Source: Pseudonocardia kunmingensis (GTDB lineage Bacteria > Actinomycetota > Actinomycetes > Mycobacteriales > Pseudonocardiaceae). From it: a stretch of 64,000 nucleotides of DNA. The first letter of the stretch is position 1. The number at the start of each line of letters is the position of its first letter. Where the stretch lies: the NCBI RefSeq assembly GCF_006716445.1, contig NZ_VFPA01000002.1, positions 1,178,001 through 1,242,000 on the forward strand. Direction: 5' to 3'. The position numbers were made by a program, and so were the translations under genes. Shown in pieces: positions 50,442 to 58,811 of the stretch. The notes under the pieces are model-generated. The model had not been told where the DNA came from, searched no databases, and worked only from the letters and a program-made list of their open reading frames with translations.

Positions 50442-51748
50442 GCGAGACCGCGGAGCTCGCGCGCGCCGTCTCCACGGCGATCAGGGAGGCCACCGGGCTG
50501 TCCGCCGGCCCGCTCGTCGAGCCGGTCCGCCGGCACGCGCTGCACGTCGTGGCCGACACGATCGGCGTGAGCCTGGCCGGTGGGCGCACCGCGGAGATGA
50601 CCCGGTTGCGGGAGTCGCAGCTCCCGGCCGGGGGAGGGGCCACGGTGTGGGCGCCGGGTGCGATCCCGGCGCCGCCGGAGGAAGCGGCCTTCCTCAACGC
50701 GACCGCGGGGTCGTTCCTCGAGCTCGACGAGGGCATGCGCCCGACCGGGCACCCGGCGATGCACGTGGTGCCCGCCGCACTGGCGGCCGCCGAGGTCGCG
50801 CACCGCTCGGGTGCGGAGCTCCTCGGCGCGGTCGTGGCCGGGTACGAGGTGGCCGCGCGGCTGTTCACCGCGTTCCGGCTGACGCCCCCGACCCATCCCC
50901 ACGGTCACCTCGGAGGCGTGGGCGCCGCCGTCGCGGTGGCGCTGCTGCTCGGGGAGGACCCCGTCGCGGTGGCGGCGATCGCCGCGACCACGCCGACGGT
51001 CCCCGTCTGGAACGCCTGCTACGAGGGCGCCACCGCCCGCAACACGGCGATGGGGCTCGCGGCCCAGAACGCGCTGCGTGCCGCCCGGCTGCACCGGGCC
51101 GGGTTCCGCGGCTCGCCGGAGTCGGTGGGCGCCCTGTTCGGCCGGGTGACCGGCCGCGTCGTCGACGTCGATGCGCTCGCCGGTGCGGTCGACCCCGCGC
51201 GTCCGGCCATCCTGCGCAACTACTTCAAGCGGCACAGCGCGTGCGCGCTCACCCATGGCGCGATCGATGCCGTGCTGTCCCTGCCCGCGGTGCCGGTGGA
51301 GCAGATCACCGCCGTGGAGGTGCACACGGTGGCGAACAACCTGAAGCTCGACCGGCAGGCGGCGCCCAACGACCTGTCCGCGCGCTTCTCGCTGCCCTAC
51401 GCGGTGGCGGCGGTGCTCACCGCGCGGGCCTCGGACCTCTCCACGTTCGACTACCGGCCGCCCGTGGCCGACCTCGCGCGGCTCGTGAGCGTCGGCGTGG
51501 ACGACGAGCTCGAGCGGCAGTGGCCCCGGCACTCGCCGACCCGCGTCGTGGTGCACGCGGGGGAGCGGCTGGAGGCGTCGGTCACCGACCCGCGCGGCCA
51601 CCACCACGATCCCCTGAGCATGGACGAGATCCACAGGAAGTTCCTCCTCCTCGCGGGCGAGCCGGCGCCGCGGCTGTGGGACTCCCTCCTCGCGCTCGAC
51701 CGGGCGCCCGACGTGGCCGGGGTCCTCGCGCCGCTGCGGGAGGCCTGA
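50438..51748 (+). CDS. MmgE/PrpD family protein
   Basis: A 436-residue protein of the 2-methylcitrate dehydratase superfamily, with HVVADTIGVSLAGGRT, FLNATAGSFLELDEGMRPTGHPAMHVVPAALAAAE, ILRNYFKRHSACALTHGAIDA and ARFSLPYAVAAVL. The family also includes iminodisuccinate epimerase and cis-aconitate decarboxylase, so a dicarboxylate-like or N-linked succinyl substrate is conceivable here. The GTG start overlaps the previous stop as GTGA. It is the last gene of the first IclR operon. Confidence 0.87.
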   Translation: MSETAELARAVSTAIREATGLSAGPLVEPVRRHALHVVADTIGVSLAGGRTAEMTRLRESQLPAGGGATVWAPGAIPAPPEEAAFLNATAGSFLELDEGMRPTGHPAMHVVPAALAAAEVAHRSGAELLGAVVAGYEVAARLFTAFRLTPPTHPHGHLGGVGAAVAVALLLGEDPVAVAAIAATTPTVPVWNACYEGATARNTAMGLAAQNALRAARLHRAGFRGSPESVGALFGRVTGRVVDVDALAGAVDPARPAILRNYFKRHSACALTHGAIDAVLSLPAVPVEQITAVEVHTVANNLKLDRQAAPNDLSARFSLPYAVAAVLTARASDLSTFDYRPPVADLARLVSVGVDDELERQWPRHSPTRVVVHAGERLEASVTDPRGHHHDPLSMDEIHRKFLLLAGEPAPRLWDSLLALDRAPDVAGVLAPLREA

Positions 51749-51760
51749 CGCCCGACGTCC

Positions 51761-51820
51761 TTGACAGGCGTCCGGATCAGGGGCACCCTTCGCCATTCGA
51801 AACTGGAAAGAGGTTTCCAG
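51761..51820 (+). promoter_or_regulatory. IclR-regulated promoter 2
   Basis: TTGACA at 51761-51766, 17 bases, a weak CACCCT at 51784-51789, then after 13 bases the perfect repeat CTGGAAAGAGGTTTCCAG at 51803-51820, which runs into the ATG at 51822. Arrangement and operator core match promoter 1 almost base for base, so the same IclR protein should act here. There is no separate ribosome-binding site other than the GGAAAGAGG inside the operator. Confidence 0.75.
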
Positions 51821-51821
51821 A

Positions 51822-52776
51822 ATGACCGCACGGATCGACGGAGCAGTCGAGGCTGTGCCCGTGGACGCCCGACCCGTGGACCTGTCGGTGCGGCTGGGCG
51901 AGCTGTCGCTCGCCAACCCGGTGATGCCGGCGTCCGGGTGCTTCGGCCCGGAACTGGCGGACCTGCTGCCGGTGCACCGCCTCGGCGCCGTCGTCACGAA
52001 GACGGTCTTCGCGCAGGCCCGGCCGGGCAACCGGGCGCACCGGCTCGCCGAGAGCGCGCAGGGCATGCTCAACAGCGTCGGGATCCCGAGCCCGGGCGTC
52101 GCGGCGTTCGTCCGGACCGGGCTGCCGGCCTACCAGCGCCTCGGCGTGCCGGTCGTGGTGAGCGTCGGCGGGCTGTCCGAGCCGGAGTACTGGCAGGTCA
52201 CCGAGGCGCTCGCGGAGTGCGCGCCCGCGGCCCTCGAGGTGAACGTGTCGTGCCCGAACCTGGAGCGGGGCGGCCAGACGCTCGGCGCCGATCCCCGGGC
52301 CCTGCACCGCGTCGTGGCCGGGGTCGCCTCCCGGACCGCGGTCCCGGTGCTGGTGAAGCTCGGCCCGGACCTGACGGCGATCGACACGGCCGCCCGGGCG
52401 GCCGAGGACGCCGGCGCGACGGCGATCACCGTCTGCAACAGCTTCCCCGCGCTCGCCGTCGACCCGCGGAGCCGCCGGGGCGAGGCTCGGCCACGGCACC
52501 GGCGGCCTGTCCGGTCCGGCGGTCACACCCCTCGTCCTGCGGATGGTCTGGCAGGCCGCCCGGGCCGTGGACATCCCCGTCGTCGGTTGCGGCGGGATCT
52601 CCACCGCCCAGGACGTGACCGAGTTCCTCGTCGCCGGGGCCACCGCGGTGCAGGTCGGGACCGCGACCTTCGCGCGCCCCTTCGTGATGACCGAGATCCT
52701 GCGCGAGCTCCCGGCCGCGGCCGCGGAGCTCGGGGTCACCCGCCTCTCCGACCTGGTCGGATCCTCCTCCTTCTGA
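51822..52776 (+). pseudogene. Class-1B dihydroorotate dehydrogenase homologue (PyrD-like), one-base frameshift
   Basis: The first frame encodes the FMN barrel up to about residue 220: LANPVMPASGCFGPELADL, MLNSVGIPSPG, EVNVSCPNLERGG, VPVLVKLGPD and ITVCNSFPALAVD. It then runs out of frame. The next frame continues exactly with LGHGTGGLSGPAVTPLVLRMVWQ, VVGCGGISTAQDVTEFLVAGATAVQVGTATF and ends at 52776. Removing one G from the run at 52477-52480 restores a single protein of about 317 residues. The defect may be a sequencing slip, a recent mutation, or a programmed shift. Cys in the NVSCPN loop region and the PyrK homologue downstream identify the class 1B type. Confidence 0.8.
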
Positions 52777-52791
52777 CATCAGGAGCCCCTC

Positions 52792-54075
52792 ATGGACGTT
52801 GACGACGACGCCGAGAACCGGGCGGGCCGACCCGCCCGCGCCGAGACCGCCCCCGGCGCGGACGAGGTCACGCCGTACGGCCGCAAGGCGGTCCTCGCCG
52901 CCACCATCGGCTACGCGATGGACGGCTTCGACCTGCAGATCCTCGGGTTCGCGCTGCCCGCGATCACCCTGAGCCTCGGGTTGTCCACCACCGAGGCCGG
53001 TTGGCTGGCCACGATCACGCTGTTCGGCACGGTGACGGGCGCGATGGTCTTCGGGTCCCTCGCCGACCGGTACGGCCGGGTCAAGGTGATGACCTACTCG
53101 ATCGTGCTGTTCGCGGTCTTCACCGCGCTGACGGCGGTGTCGCAGGGCTTCGTCGAGATGGCGATCTTCCGGTTCATCGCCGGCGCCGGGATCGGTGGGG
53201 AGTTCGGCATCGGCATGGCGCTGGCCGCCGAGGCCATCCCCGCGCTCAAGCGGGCCCGTGCGACGTCGGTGGTCGGCGTCGGGTTCCAGCTCGGCGTCCT
53301 GCTCGCGGCGATCATCTCGGCTCCGGTCATCACGCTGTGGGGTTGGCGGGGCCTGTTCGTCATCGGGATCTTCCCGGCCATCGTCGCCGCGGTCTTCCGG
53401 AAGCGGCTGCACGAGCCGGATGCGTTCGTCCGGCACAAGGAGGAGACCGCACGGCAGAAGCCGCCGAACCCGTACCGGTTGCTGGTCGCCGACCGCAGGG
53501 TCGCGTGGACCAGCCTCGGCATCGTGATCATCTGCTCGGTCCAGAACTTCGGCTACTACGGCATCATGACCTGGCTGCCGACCTACCTGTCGGAGCAGAT
53601 CGGGCTGAGCCTGACGGCCTCGGCGACGTGGACGGCGGTCACGATCGGCGGGATGATCTTCGGCATCCTGCTGTTCGGCCTGCTCGCCGACCGGATCGGC
53701 AGGCGGAAGGCCTTCTGGATCTTCCAGGCGGGTGCCTGCCTGGCCCTGTTCGGCTACAGCCAGCTGACCGCACCGCTGGCCGTGCTCGCGGGCGGGGCCG
53801 TGATGGGGATCTTCGCCAACGGCATGCTCGGCGGGTACGGGGCGATCATCGCCGAGAACTACCCCACCGCGGCCCGCGCGACCGCGCAGAACGTGCTGTT
53901 CGGCATCGGCCGCGGCGTCGGCGGGTTCGCCCCGCTCGTCGTCGCCCTGCTCGCCGCCTCGACCGGCTTCGCCACCGCGCTGAGCTTCCTGGCGCTGATC
54001 TACATCGTGGCCATGGTGGCGATGCTGCTGATCCCCGAGCGGCGGGGCGAGTCGCTCGACCCGACCACCCCCTGA
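52792..54075 (+). CDS. MFS transporter, aromatic-acid/acidic-metabolite:H+ symporter type (AAHS-like)
   Basis: A 427-residue, 12-helix transporter. It has GYAMDGFDLQILGFALPAI in TM1 (the D-x-x-D motif of the AAHS group), GSLADRYGRVKVM as motif A, and FIAGAGIGGEFGIGMALAAEAIP. Relatives import aromatic or sialic acids with protons. Orotate is a heteroaromatic carboxylate, so import of it or a similar ring acid fits the operon. ATG with AGGAG upstream; the frameshifted pyrD frame overlaps its first codons. Second gene of the second IclR operon. Confidence 0.88.
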   Translation: MDVDDDAENRAGRPARAETAPGADEVTPYGRKAVLAATIGYAMDGFDLQILGFALPAITLSLGLSTTEAGWLATITLFGTVTGAMVFGSLADRYGRVKVMTYSIVLFAVFTALTAVSQGFVEMAIFRFIAGAGIGGEFGIGMALAAEAIPALKRARATSVVGVGFQLGVLLAAIISAPVITLWGWRGLFVIGIFPAIVAAVFRKRLHEPDAFVRHKEETARQKPPNPYRLLVADRRVAWTSLGIVIICSVQNFGYYGIMTWLPTYLSEQIGLSLTASATWTAVTIGGMIFGILLFGLLADRIGRRKAFWIFQAGACLALFGYSQLTAPLAVLAGGAVMGIFANGMLGGYGAIIAENYPTAARATAQNVLFGIGRGVGGFAPLVVALLAASTGFATALSFLALIYIVAMVAMLLIPERRGESLDPTTP

Positions 54076-54089
54076 GGAGGAGGACTCCC

Positions 54090-54581
54090 GTGGCCACCAC
54101 CGACAACGGCCCCGCCCTCACCGCGCTGCGCGCCGTCGGGATCGCTCCCGACACCTACGGGCCCACGATCAACACCGCGCGCTCACCCCGGGCGGTGGAC
54201 GTCATCGGGGAACGGCTGGCCGGCGCGATCCGCGGCTGCGCCGTCGACCCGCCGCAGGCGCTCCTCGTGTGGGACACCAGCGACGAGGCGGTGCTCGCCC
54301 ACGCGGTCGCCCGGTGCCTCGACGTCGGCGTGCTGCGCGCGTCCGAGGTCGAGGGCAGGCTCGGGCTCGACCGCGACCTCGAGCCCGGCACCCTGGTCGT
54401 GCCGATGGCCACCCAGTGGGTGGACCGGCGGCTGGCGACGCTGCGCAAGCTCGTCGACAACCGGGGAGGGCGGACCGTCGCGGTGGCGGCGGTGCTCGGC
54501 TCCGCGGCACTCGCCGCGGCGCGAGACGTGCCCACCGCCGCGGTCGGGGTGCTCGACGAGGCGACGGGACTCCTCCCGTGA
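54090..54581 (+). CDS. Phosphoribosyltransferase-like protein without PRPP motif
   Basis: A 163-residue protein with the alternating alpha/beta pattern of type I phosphoribosyltransferases: LLVWDTSDEAVLAHAVARCLDVGVLRASEVEGRLGLD, then LVVPMATQWVDRRLATLRKLVDNRGGRTVAVAAVLGS and VPTAAVGVLD. Where active enzymes have two acidic residues in the PRPP loop this one reads VVPMATQWVD, so catalysis as an orotate phosphoribosyltransferase is doubtful. It may sense or bind the ring compound. GTG start with GAGGAGGAG upstream; its stop overlaps the next start (GTGA). Assignment is tentative. Confidence 0.5.
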   Translation: MATTDNGPALTALRAVGIAPDTYGPTINTARSPRAVDVIGERLAGAIRGCAVDPPQALLVWDTSDEAVLAHAVARCLDVGVLRASEVEGRLGLDRDLEPGTLVVPMATQWVDRRLATLRKLVDNRGGRTVAVAAVLGSAALAAARDVPTAAVGVLDEATGLLP

Positions 54582-55858
54582 ACCGACCCGCATCCGCCCA
54601 CGTCCACGCCCACCCGAGGGCCGACGCTGATCGGCTCGGGGCGCTGCTGGACGCCTTCGCCGCGCTCTCCGAGCCGGACTCCGGTCCGGGCGTCACGCGG
54701 CTGGCCTACACGCCCCTCGAACGCGACGCGCACGCGGTGTTCGCCGCGCGGATGGCCGACCTGGGGGCGAGGGTGTGGACCGACGCGGCCGGGAACACGC
54801 TCGCCGAGCTCCCGGGTAGCGACCCCACCGCGCCCGCCATCGGCACCGGCTCGCACCTGGACAGCGTCCCGAACGCGGGGAGGTTCGACGGCATCGCCGG
54901 CGTCGCCGCCGCGGTGGAGACCGCGCGCCTCGTCACCGAGCACGGGATCGCGCACCGCCACCCCCTGCGGTTCGTGGTGTTCGCCGCCGAGGAGGGCGCC
55001 CGCTTCGGGCAGGCCTGCACCGGCAGCCGGATCGTCGCCGGCACCACCGGTCCGGACGACCTGCACGAGAAGCACGACGCCGAGGGCGTCTCGCTCGCCG
55101 ACGCGATGGCGGCCGTCGCGTTCGACCCCGCGCGCGTGGGCGACGCCCGCTGGGACCCGTCGGACTGGGCGGGGTTCGTGGAACTGCACATCGAGCAGGG
55201 CGCGGTGCTCGAGTCCCGGGGAAGGCGCGTCGGGGTCGTCGACACCATCTCGGGCAGCACGCGGATGCGGTTCGACCTCACCGGCCGGGCGTCGCACAGC
55301 GGTGGGACACCGATGCACCTGCGGGCCGACGCGGCCGCGGCGGCGGCCGAGGTCGTCCTGCTCGTGGAGTCGGTCGCCACCCGGGCGGCCGCCGGCGGGA
55401 CCCGCGCGACCGTCGGCCGGATCGACGTCGCACCGGGATCGATGACGACGATCGCCGGCGCGGCGAGCCTGTGGGTGGACGTCCGCGGCCTGGACCGGGA
55501 GCAGCAGCAGCGGTCGGCCACCGAGATCGCGGAACGGGCCGCGGCGGTCTGCGACCGGCGGGGCGTCGGCTTCACCTCCCACCCGCTGGCCGACACCCCA
55601 CCGGTGCCGCTGCCCGCAGCCATCCGGGACGTCCTCGTCGACACCTGCGCGGACCTCGGGATCGAGCCGACCGTCCTCGCCAGCGGGGCGAGCCACGACG
55701 CCCAGCAGGTCAACCGGATCACCCCGACCGGGATGATCTTCGTGCCGAGCCGGGACGGGATCAGCCACGACCCCGCGGAGAGCACCGACATCGACGACCT
55801 GGCGCTCGGCACGACGGTGCTGGCCGCAGGCCTCCTGCGTCTCGACGCCGAGCTGTAG
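54578..55858 (+). CDS. N-carbamoyl-amino-acid amidohydrolase / allantoate amidohydrolase family (M20)
   Basis: A 426-residue bimetal hydrolase. The metal ligands are in GTGSHLDSVPNAGRFDG (His and Asp), EEGARFGQACTGSR (Glu), ELHIEQGAVLE (His) and GISHDPAE (His), with the lid residues in GRASHSGGTPM. Relatives are N-carbamoyl-L-amino-acid hydrolase, beta-ureidopropionase and allantoate amidohydrolase; ureidosuccinase (N-carbamoyl-L-aspartate to aspartate, CO2 and NH3) would complete orotate breakdown here. The GTG start overlaps the preceding stop. Confidence 0.88.
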   Translation: MNRPASAHVHAHPRADADRLGALLDAFAALSEPDSGPGVTRLAYTPLERDAHAVFAARMADLGARVWTDAAGNTLAELPGSDPTAPAIGTGSHLDSVPNAGRFDGIAGVAAAVETARLVTEHGIAHRHPLRFVVFAAEEGARFGQACTGSRIVAGTTGPDDLHEKHDAEGVSLADAMAAVAFDPARVGDARWDPSDWAGFVELHIEQGAVLESRGRRVGVVDTISGSTRMRFDLTGRASHSGGTPMHLRADAAAAAAEVVLLVESVATRAAAGGTRATVGRIDVAPGSMTTIAGAASLWVDVRGLDREQQQRSATEIAERAAAVCDRRGVGFTSHPLADTPPVPLPAAIRDVLVDTCADLGIEPTVLASGASHDAQQVNRITPTGMIFVPSRDGISHDPAESTDIDDLALGTTVLAAGLLRLDAEL

Positions 55859-56689
55859 ATGATCCTCCGAACGCTCGCCCCCGTCGACCGCGCGGCCCCC
55901 ACGTGGTGCGAGGCCGAGGTGCTGGTCAACCGGCACCGCGCGGACCGCTACCGGCACCTGCGGCTCGCCGCCCCGGACATCGCCGCGGCGGCCCGGCCGG
56001 GCCAGTTCGTCATGCTCACCGCGGCGCGGCACCGCTCCGGCGGACCGGTGCTGCCGCGGCCCATGGCCCTCTACTCCTGGGACGCGGACGCTGGCGTCGT
56101 GGACATCCTGTACGCCGTGGTCGGGGGCGGCACCCGGGCGCTGTCGGCGTTCGCGCCGGGCGAGCGCATGGTCGTGGTGGGGCCGCTCGGCCGGGGTTTC
56201 GACGTCCACCCCGGGACGACGCGCGTCCTCCTGCTCGGCCGGGGCATCGGGACCTGCTCCCTCACCGGCGTCGCGCAGGAGCTCGCTCGCGCGCCGGTCG
56301 ACGTCGTCGCCGTCACCAGCGGCCGCGACCCGGGCTCGGTCATCGGTGCCGAGGAGTTCCGCGCGCACGGCGCGGTCGCGGTCGCGGCGGTCAGCGACGC
56401 CGACGGGAGCAGCGACGTCGGGGAGCTGCGAGCCCGGCTGTGCCACGATCTGGATGACCGGCCCCCGCAGCAGATCCTGACCTGCGGGTCCGAGCGACTC
56501 GCGCGGCTGAGCGCCGAGTTGGGTGCCCGTTGGGGCGCCACGGTCCAGGTCTCGGTGGAGGCGCACATGGCCTGCGGCCTCGGCTACTGCCACGGCTGCG
56601 CGACCGGCACGGTCGACGACGGGGTCGAGTCCCCGCTCGTCTGCCGGGACGGGCCGGTGTTCGGGCTGGCGACGCGCACGCCGGAGTAG
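55859..56689 (+). CDS. Dihydroorotate dehydrogenase electron-transfer subunit-like (PyrK family)
   Basis: A 276-residue flavodoxin-reductase-type protein. RYRHLRLAAPDIAAAARPGQFVML and LPRPMALYSWD bind FAD, LLLGRGIGTCSLTGVAQELA is the NAD domain, and the C-terminal MACGLGYCHGCATG plus LVCRDGPVF carries the [2Fe-2S] cluster, as in PyrK. It passes electrons between NAD(H) and the PyrD homologue, so the pair could reduce orotate-like rings with NADH. The ATG directly follows the amidohydrolase stop. The pairing with a catabolic hydrolase set argues against a role in ordinary pyrimidine synthesis. Confidence 0.88.
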   Translation: MILRTLAPVDRAAPTWCEAEVLVNRHRADRYRHLRLAAPDIAAAARPGQFVMLTAARHRSGGPVLPRPMALYSWDADAGVVDILYAVVGGGTRALSAFAPGERMVVVGPLGRGFDVHPGTTRVLLLGRGIGTCSLTGVAQELARAPVDVVAVTSGRDPGSVIGAEEFRAHGAVAVAAVSDADGSSDVGELRARLCHDLDDRPPQQILTCGSERLARLSAELGARWGATVQVSVEAHMACGLGYCHGCATGTVDDGVESPLVCRDGPVFGLATRTPE

Positions 56690-56872
56690 GCGGCCCCCAG
56701 CGAGGTGGTCACGCGCTGTGAGGGTGTAACGACTCGTGGTGTCCGACCGATCACCACATCGCCCCCACGACGTCGCGGCGCCGCGTCAGTTCCCCGGTCG
56801 ACCCGGTCGCCGCCTCCGGCAGGAGTTCCGCGAGCGCGCGCCCTCCTGCGCCTCCCGGGAAGGACCACCTCC

Positions 56873-57355
56873 TTGAACCTGACCACCCGGCGCGGCCTCC
56901 GGCTCGCCGCCACGTTGGGCGTCGCCGCCGCGCTCACCGGCTGCGGGAGCGGCGCCGGCGCGCCCGCGGCCCCGGCCGGTCCGTCGGTGCCGGACGTGGT
57001 CGACGACCCGCTCGACCGGGCGGTGTCCACGCTGCAGGCCGTGCGCTTCCCCGCTCGTTCCCAGGACCTGCTGGGCGACCGCAGCCAGGCCGTGGACGGC
57101 ACCTGGATCGTCTGCACCCAGGACCCGGAGCCCGGGCCCGCCGCGGAGGGCACGGTCGTCGAGCTCGGGGTCGTCAAGGACGTCGAGGCGTGCCCCGGTG
57201 CGGTAGCGGTCGCGACGCCACCGGCGACGACCACCCCGGTGCCCACGTCCGCGGCGGTGGCGGAGCCGCAGCGCGCCCCGAGGCCCGCGCCGGAGCCCGC
57301 CGAGGAGGACGACTCCGGCGGCGCGCCCCCGGGCCCGGGACGGCAGGGGCCGTGA
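56873..57355 (+). CDS. PASTA-domain-like lipoprotein
   Basis: A 160-residue predicted lipoprotein, TTG start with GGAAGGA upstream. LNLTTRRGLRLAATLGVAAALTGC is a signal peptide with lipobox ALTGC. Residues 40-105 (VPDVVDDPLDRAVSTLQAVRFPARSQD..IVCTQDPEPG) follow the PASTA pattern of proline-rich beta-lactam/peptidoglycan-binding repeats. The C-terminus is a Pro/Ala/Glu-rich tail. Such single-PASTA lipoproteins are common and uncharacterised in actinobacteria. It converges on the GNAT gene. Confidence 0.7.
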   Translation: MNLTTRRGLRLAATLGVAAALTGCGSGAGAPAAPAGPSVPDVVDDPLDRAVSTLQAVRFPARSQDLLGDRSQAVDGTWIVCTQDPEPGPAAEGTVVELGVVKDVEACPGAVAVATPPATTTPVPTSAAVAEPQRAPRPAPEPAEEDDSGGAPPGPGRQGP

Positions 57356-57365
57356 CCCGCTCCTG

Positions 57366-57683
57366 TCAGGCGCCCTGCGACGGGGAGTCGACGAGCGCCG
57401 CGTACTGCGGGTTCCGCTGCACGTAGCCCGCCAGGTACTCGCAGACGGGCCGGATCCGCAGGCCGCGCTCGCGCGCCGCGTCGAGGGCTCCCGCGGCGAG
57501 CTGTCCGGCGAGCCTGCGGCCCTGGAAGCCGTCGTGGATCTCGGTGTGCTCGAACACGAGCACGCCCGGCAGGTGCCGGTACCGGAGGAACCCCGCGGGC
57601 CTGCTGTCCACGGTGATCTCGAACCGCGAGCGGTCGGGGGCGTCGCTCACCTCGACGGGGGAGTCGGTGGTCTGCTCGGGCAT
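57366..57683 (-). CDS. Small GNAT-like N-acetyltransferase (YidJ/GCN5-related type)
   Basis: A 105-residue protein: FEITVDSRPAGFLRYRHLPGVLVFEHTEIHDGFQGRRLAGQLAAGALDAARERGLRIRPVC is the short GNAT fold, with the acetyl-CoA loop in FQGRRLAGQL and the final YVQRNPQY strand. Proteins of this size (Gtn or DUF-type GNAT) lack the N-terminal part of typical acetyltransferases; substrates are unknown. ATG 57683. Its upstream region contains an ATCGT-N3-ACGAT dyad, the same as the MarR sites at 61.2 kb. Confidence 0.85.
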   Translation of the reverse strand: MPEQTTDSPVEVSDAPDRSRFEITVDSRPAGFLRYRHLPGVLVFEHTEIHDGFQGRRLAGQLAAGALDAARERGLRIRPVCEYLAGYVQRNPQYAALVDSPSQGA

Positions 57684-57781
57684 CGTCGTCCTTCCGGGTC
57701 GTGGGGGTCCTGGTCGCGTGCAGCCGCGCCGTCCGTGTCGTCGTCGCACACCGCGGGCCTCCTGTGGACGCGCCGGAACCC

Positions 57782-57796
57782 TATCGTCACACGATA
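57782..57796. promoter_or_regulatory. MarR-type box TATCGT-CAC-ACGATA before the GNAT gene
   Basis: A perfect 6+3+6 dyad about 100 bases upstream of the GNAT start. It shares the core ATCGT-N3-ACGAT with the two boxes next to the MarR gene at 61.2 kb. Overlap with a promoter cannot be defined with certainty. The rest of the 57684-58118 gap, 435 bases, shows no gene; it should hold the divergent promoters of the GNAT and GreA-like genes. Confidence 0.55.
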
Positions 57797-58118
57797 TAAC
57801 GCACCGGCTCCTGCCGCTGCGCGTCACGGGCACCCGCCCGTGGCTGCCGCATTCCGGCAACCTCGTGGCGCTCCGCGGCCCTCGAGCGGCGGACCGGCGC
57901 GTTCCGGTGCTCCTCATTGCCCGGCCCCGGCAGTATTCGAGCCGCGGTGGATTCCGTTGCCCGGCAACCTCGCGATTCCGGGCGGAATGGTGCTGGACAC
58001 CGTCGTATGGTGGGTCTCGAGCGCGGCCCCGACGGGCCGTGCTCGTTCTCATCTGGGCGCCGGAACCACTTGTGGGTTCTGTCGAATGGTCGGCGCCCGA
58101 TCCGGATCGAGGAGCACG

Positions 58119-58619
58119 ATGATGACCGACACGCAGCAGGTATGGCTGACCCAGGACGGGTACGAGCGGCTGAAGAGCGAGCTCCTGCAGCTCGTCAGGG
58201 AGCGGGCCGGCGACATTTCCGAGGGCGTGCGGTCGGGCATCGGCGGTACCGGACGGGACGGGTCCGACGAGCAGGCGGCCGCGGATCGCAGGGAGCGCAA
58301 CCAGCGGATCCGGAAGCTGCAGCAGATGCTGCAGGACCCGATCGTCGGCCAGGAGCCGCCGGACGACGGAATCGCGGAGCAGGGAATGGTGCTCACGGTC
58401 GCCTTCGGCGACGATCCGGACGAGGAGACGTTCCTGCTGGCCGAACGCGAGCAGGACGCCTACCCCGACGTCGAGATCTGCTCGCCGGACTCCCCGCTGG
58501 GGAGGGCGCTGGTCGGGGCGGCCGAGGGCGAGCGGCGCGAGTACCGGCTGCCCGACGGGCGGTCGATGACGGTGACGCTGGTCCGGGCCGTTCCGTACAG
58601 CCCCGGCGCCGCGGTCTGA
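58119..58619 (+). CDS. GreA/GreB family transcript cleavage factor-like protein
   Basis: A 166-residue Gre-type protein. The N-terminal coiled coil starts VWLTQDGYERLKSELLQLVRERAGDISEGVRSG and continues through DEQAAADRRERNQRIRKLQQML; the C-terminal FKBP-like domain ends with the SPLGRALVGAAEGERREYRLPDG motif that binds polymerase. The coiled-coil tip differs from true GreA in lacking the usual Asp/Glu pair followed by SENAEY, so it may be a regulator of the secondary channel rather than a cleavage factor. ATGATG start with GAGGAG upstream. Confidence 0.8.
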   Translation: MMTDTQQVWLTQDGYERLKSELLQLVRERAGDISEGVRSGIGGTGRDGSDEQAAADRRERNQRIRKLQQMLQDPIVGQEPPDDGIAEQGMVLTVAFGDDPDEETFLLAEREQDAYPDVEICSPDSPLGRALVGAAEGERREYRLPDGRSMTVTLVRAVPYSPGAAV

Positions 58620-58811
58620 GGAGTCCCGCGGTCCTGCCGGTGCTCGGCAAGCTCAGGGGCGTCGAGTTGGCCGGCGTGGGCTCCTGCCGGCAACCACGCG
58701 GTGCGGGCACCGTGGAGGGTGCCCGGCAACAGCGGGCGTGGGGCATGCGGGCCGTCAGCCCCCTTGCGGGCGGCCTGCATGCCCCTTCTGTCGGGCGAGC
58801 GGGGGTCTGTG

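Noticed and set aside
51822..56689. PyrD/PyrK homologues as part of ordinary pyrimidine biosynthesis
   Set aside because: They sit with an importer, a cyclic amidohydrolase and an N-carbamoyl amidohydrolase under IclR control, with no carbamoyltransferase or carbamoyl-phosphate synthase.
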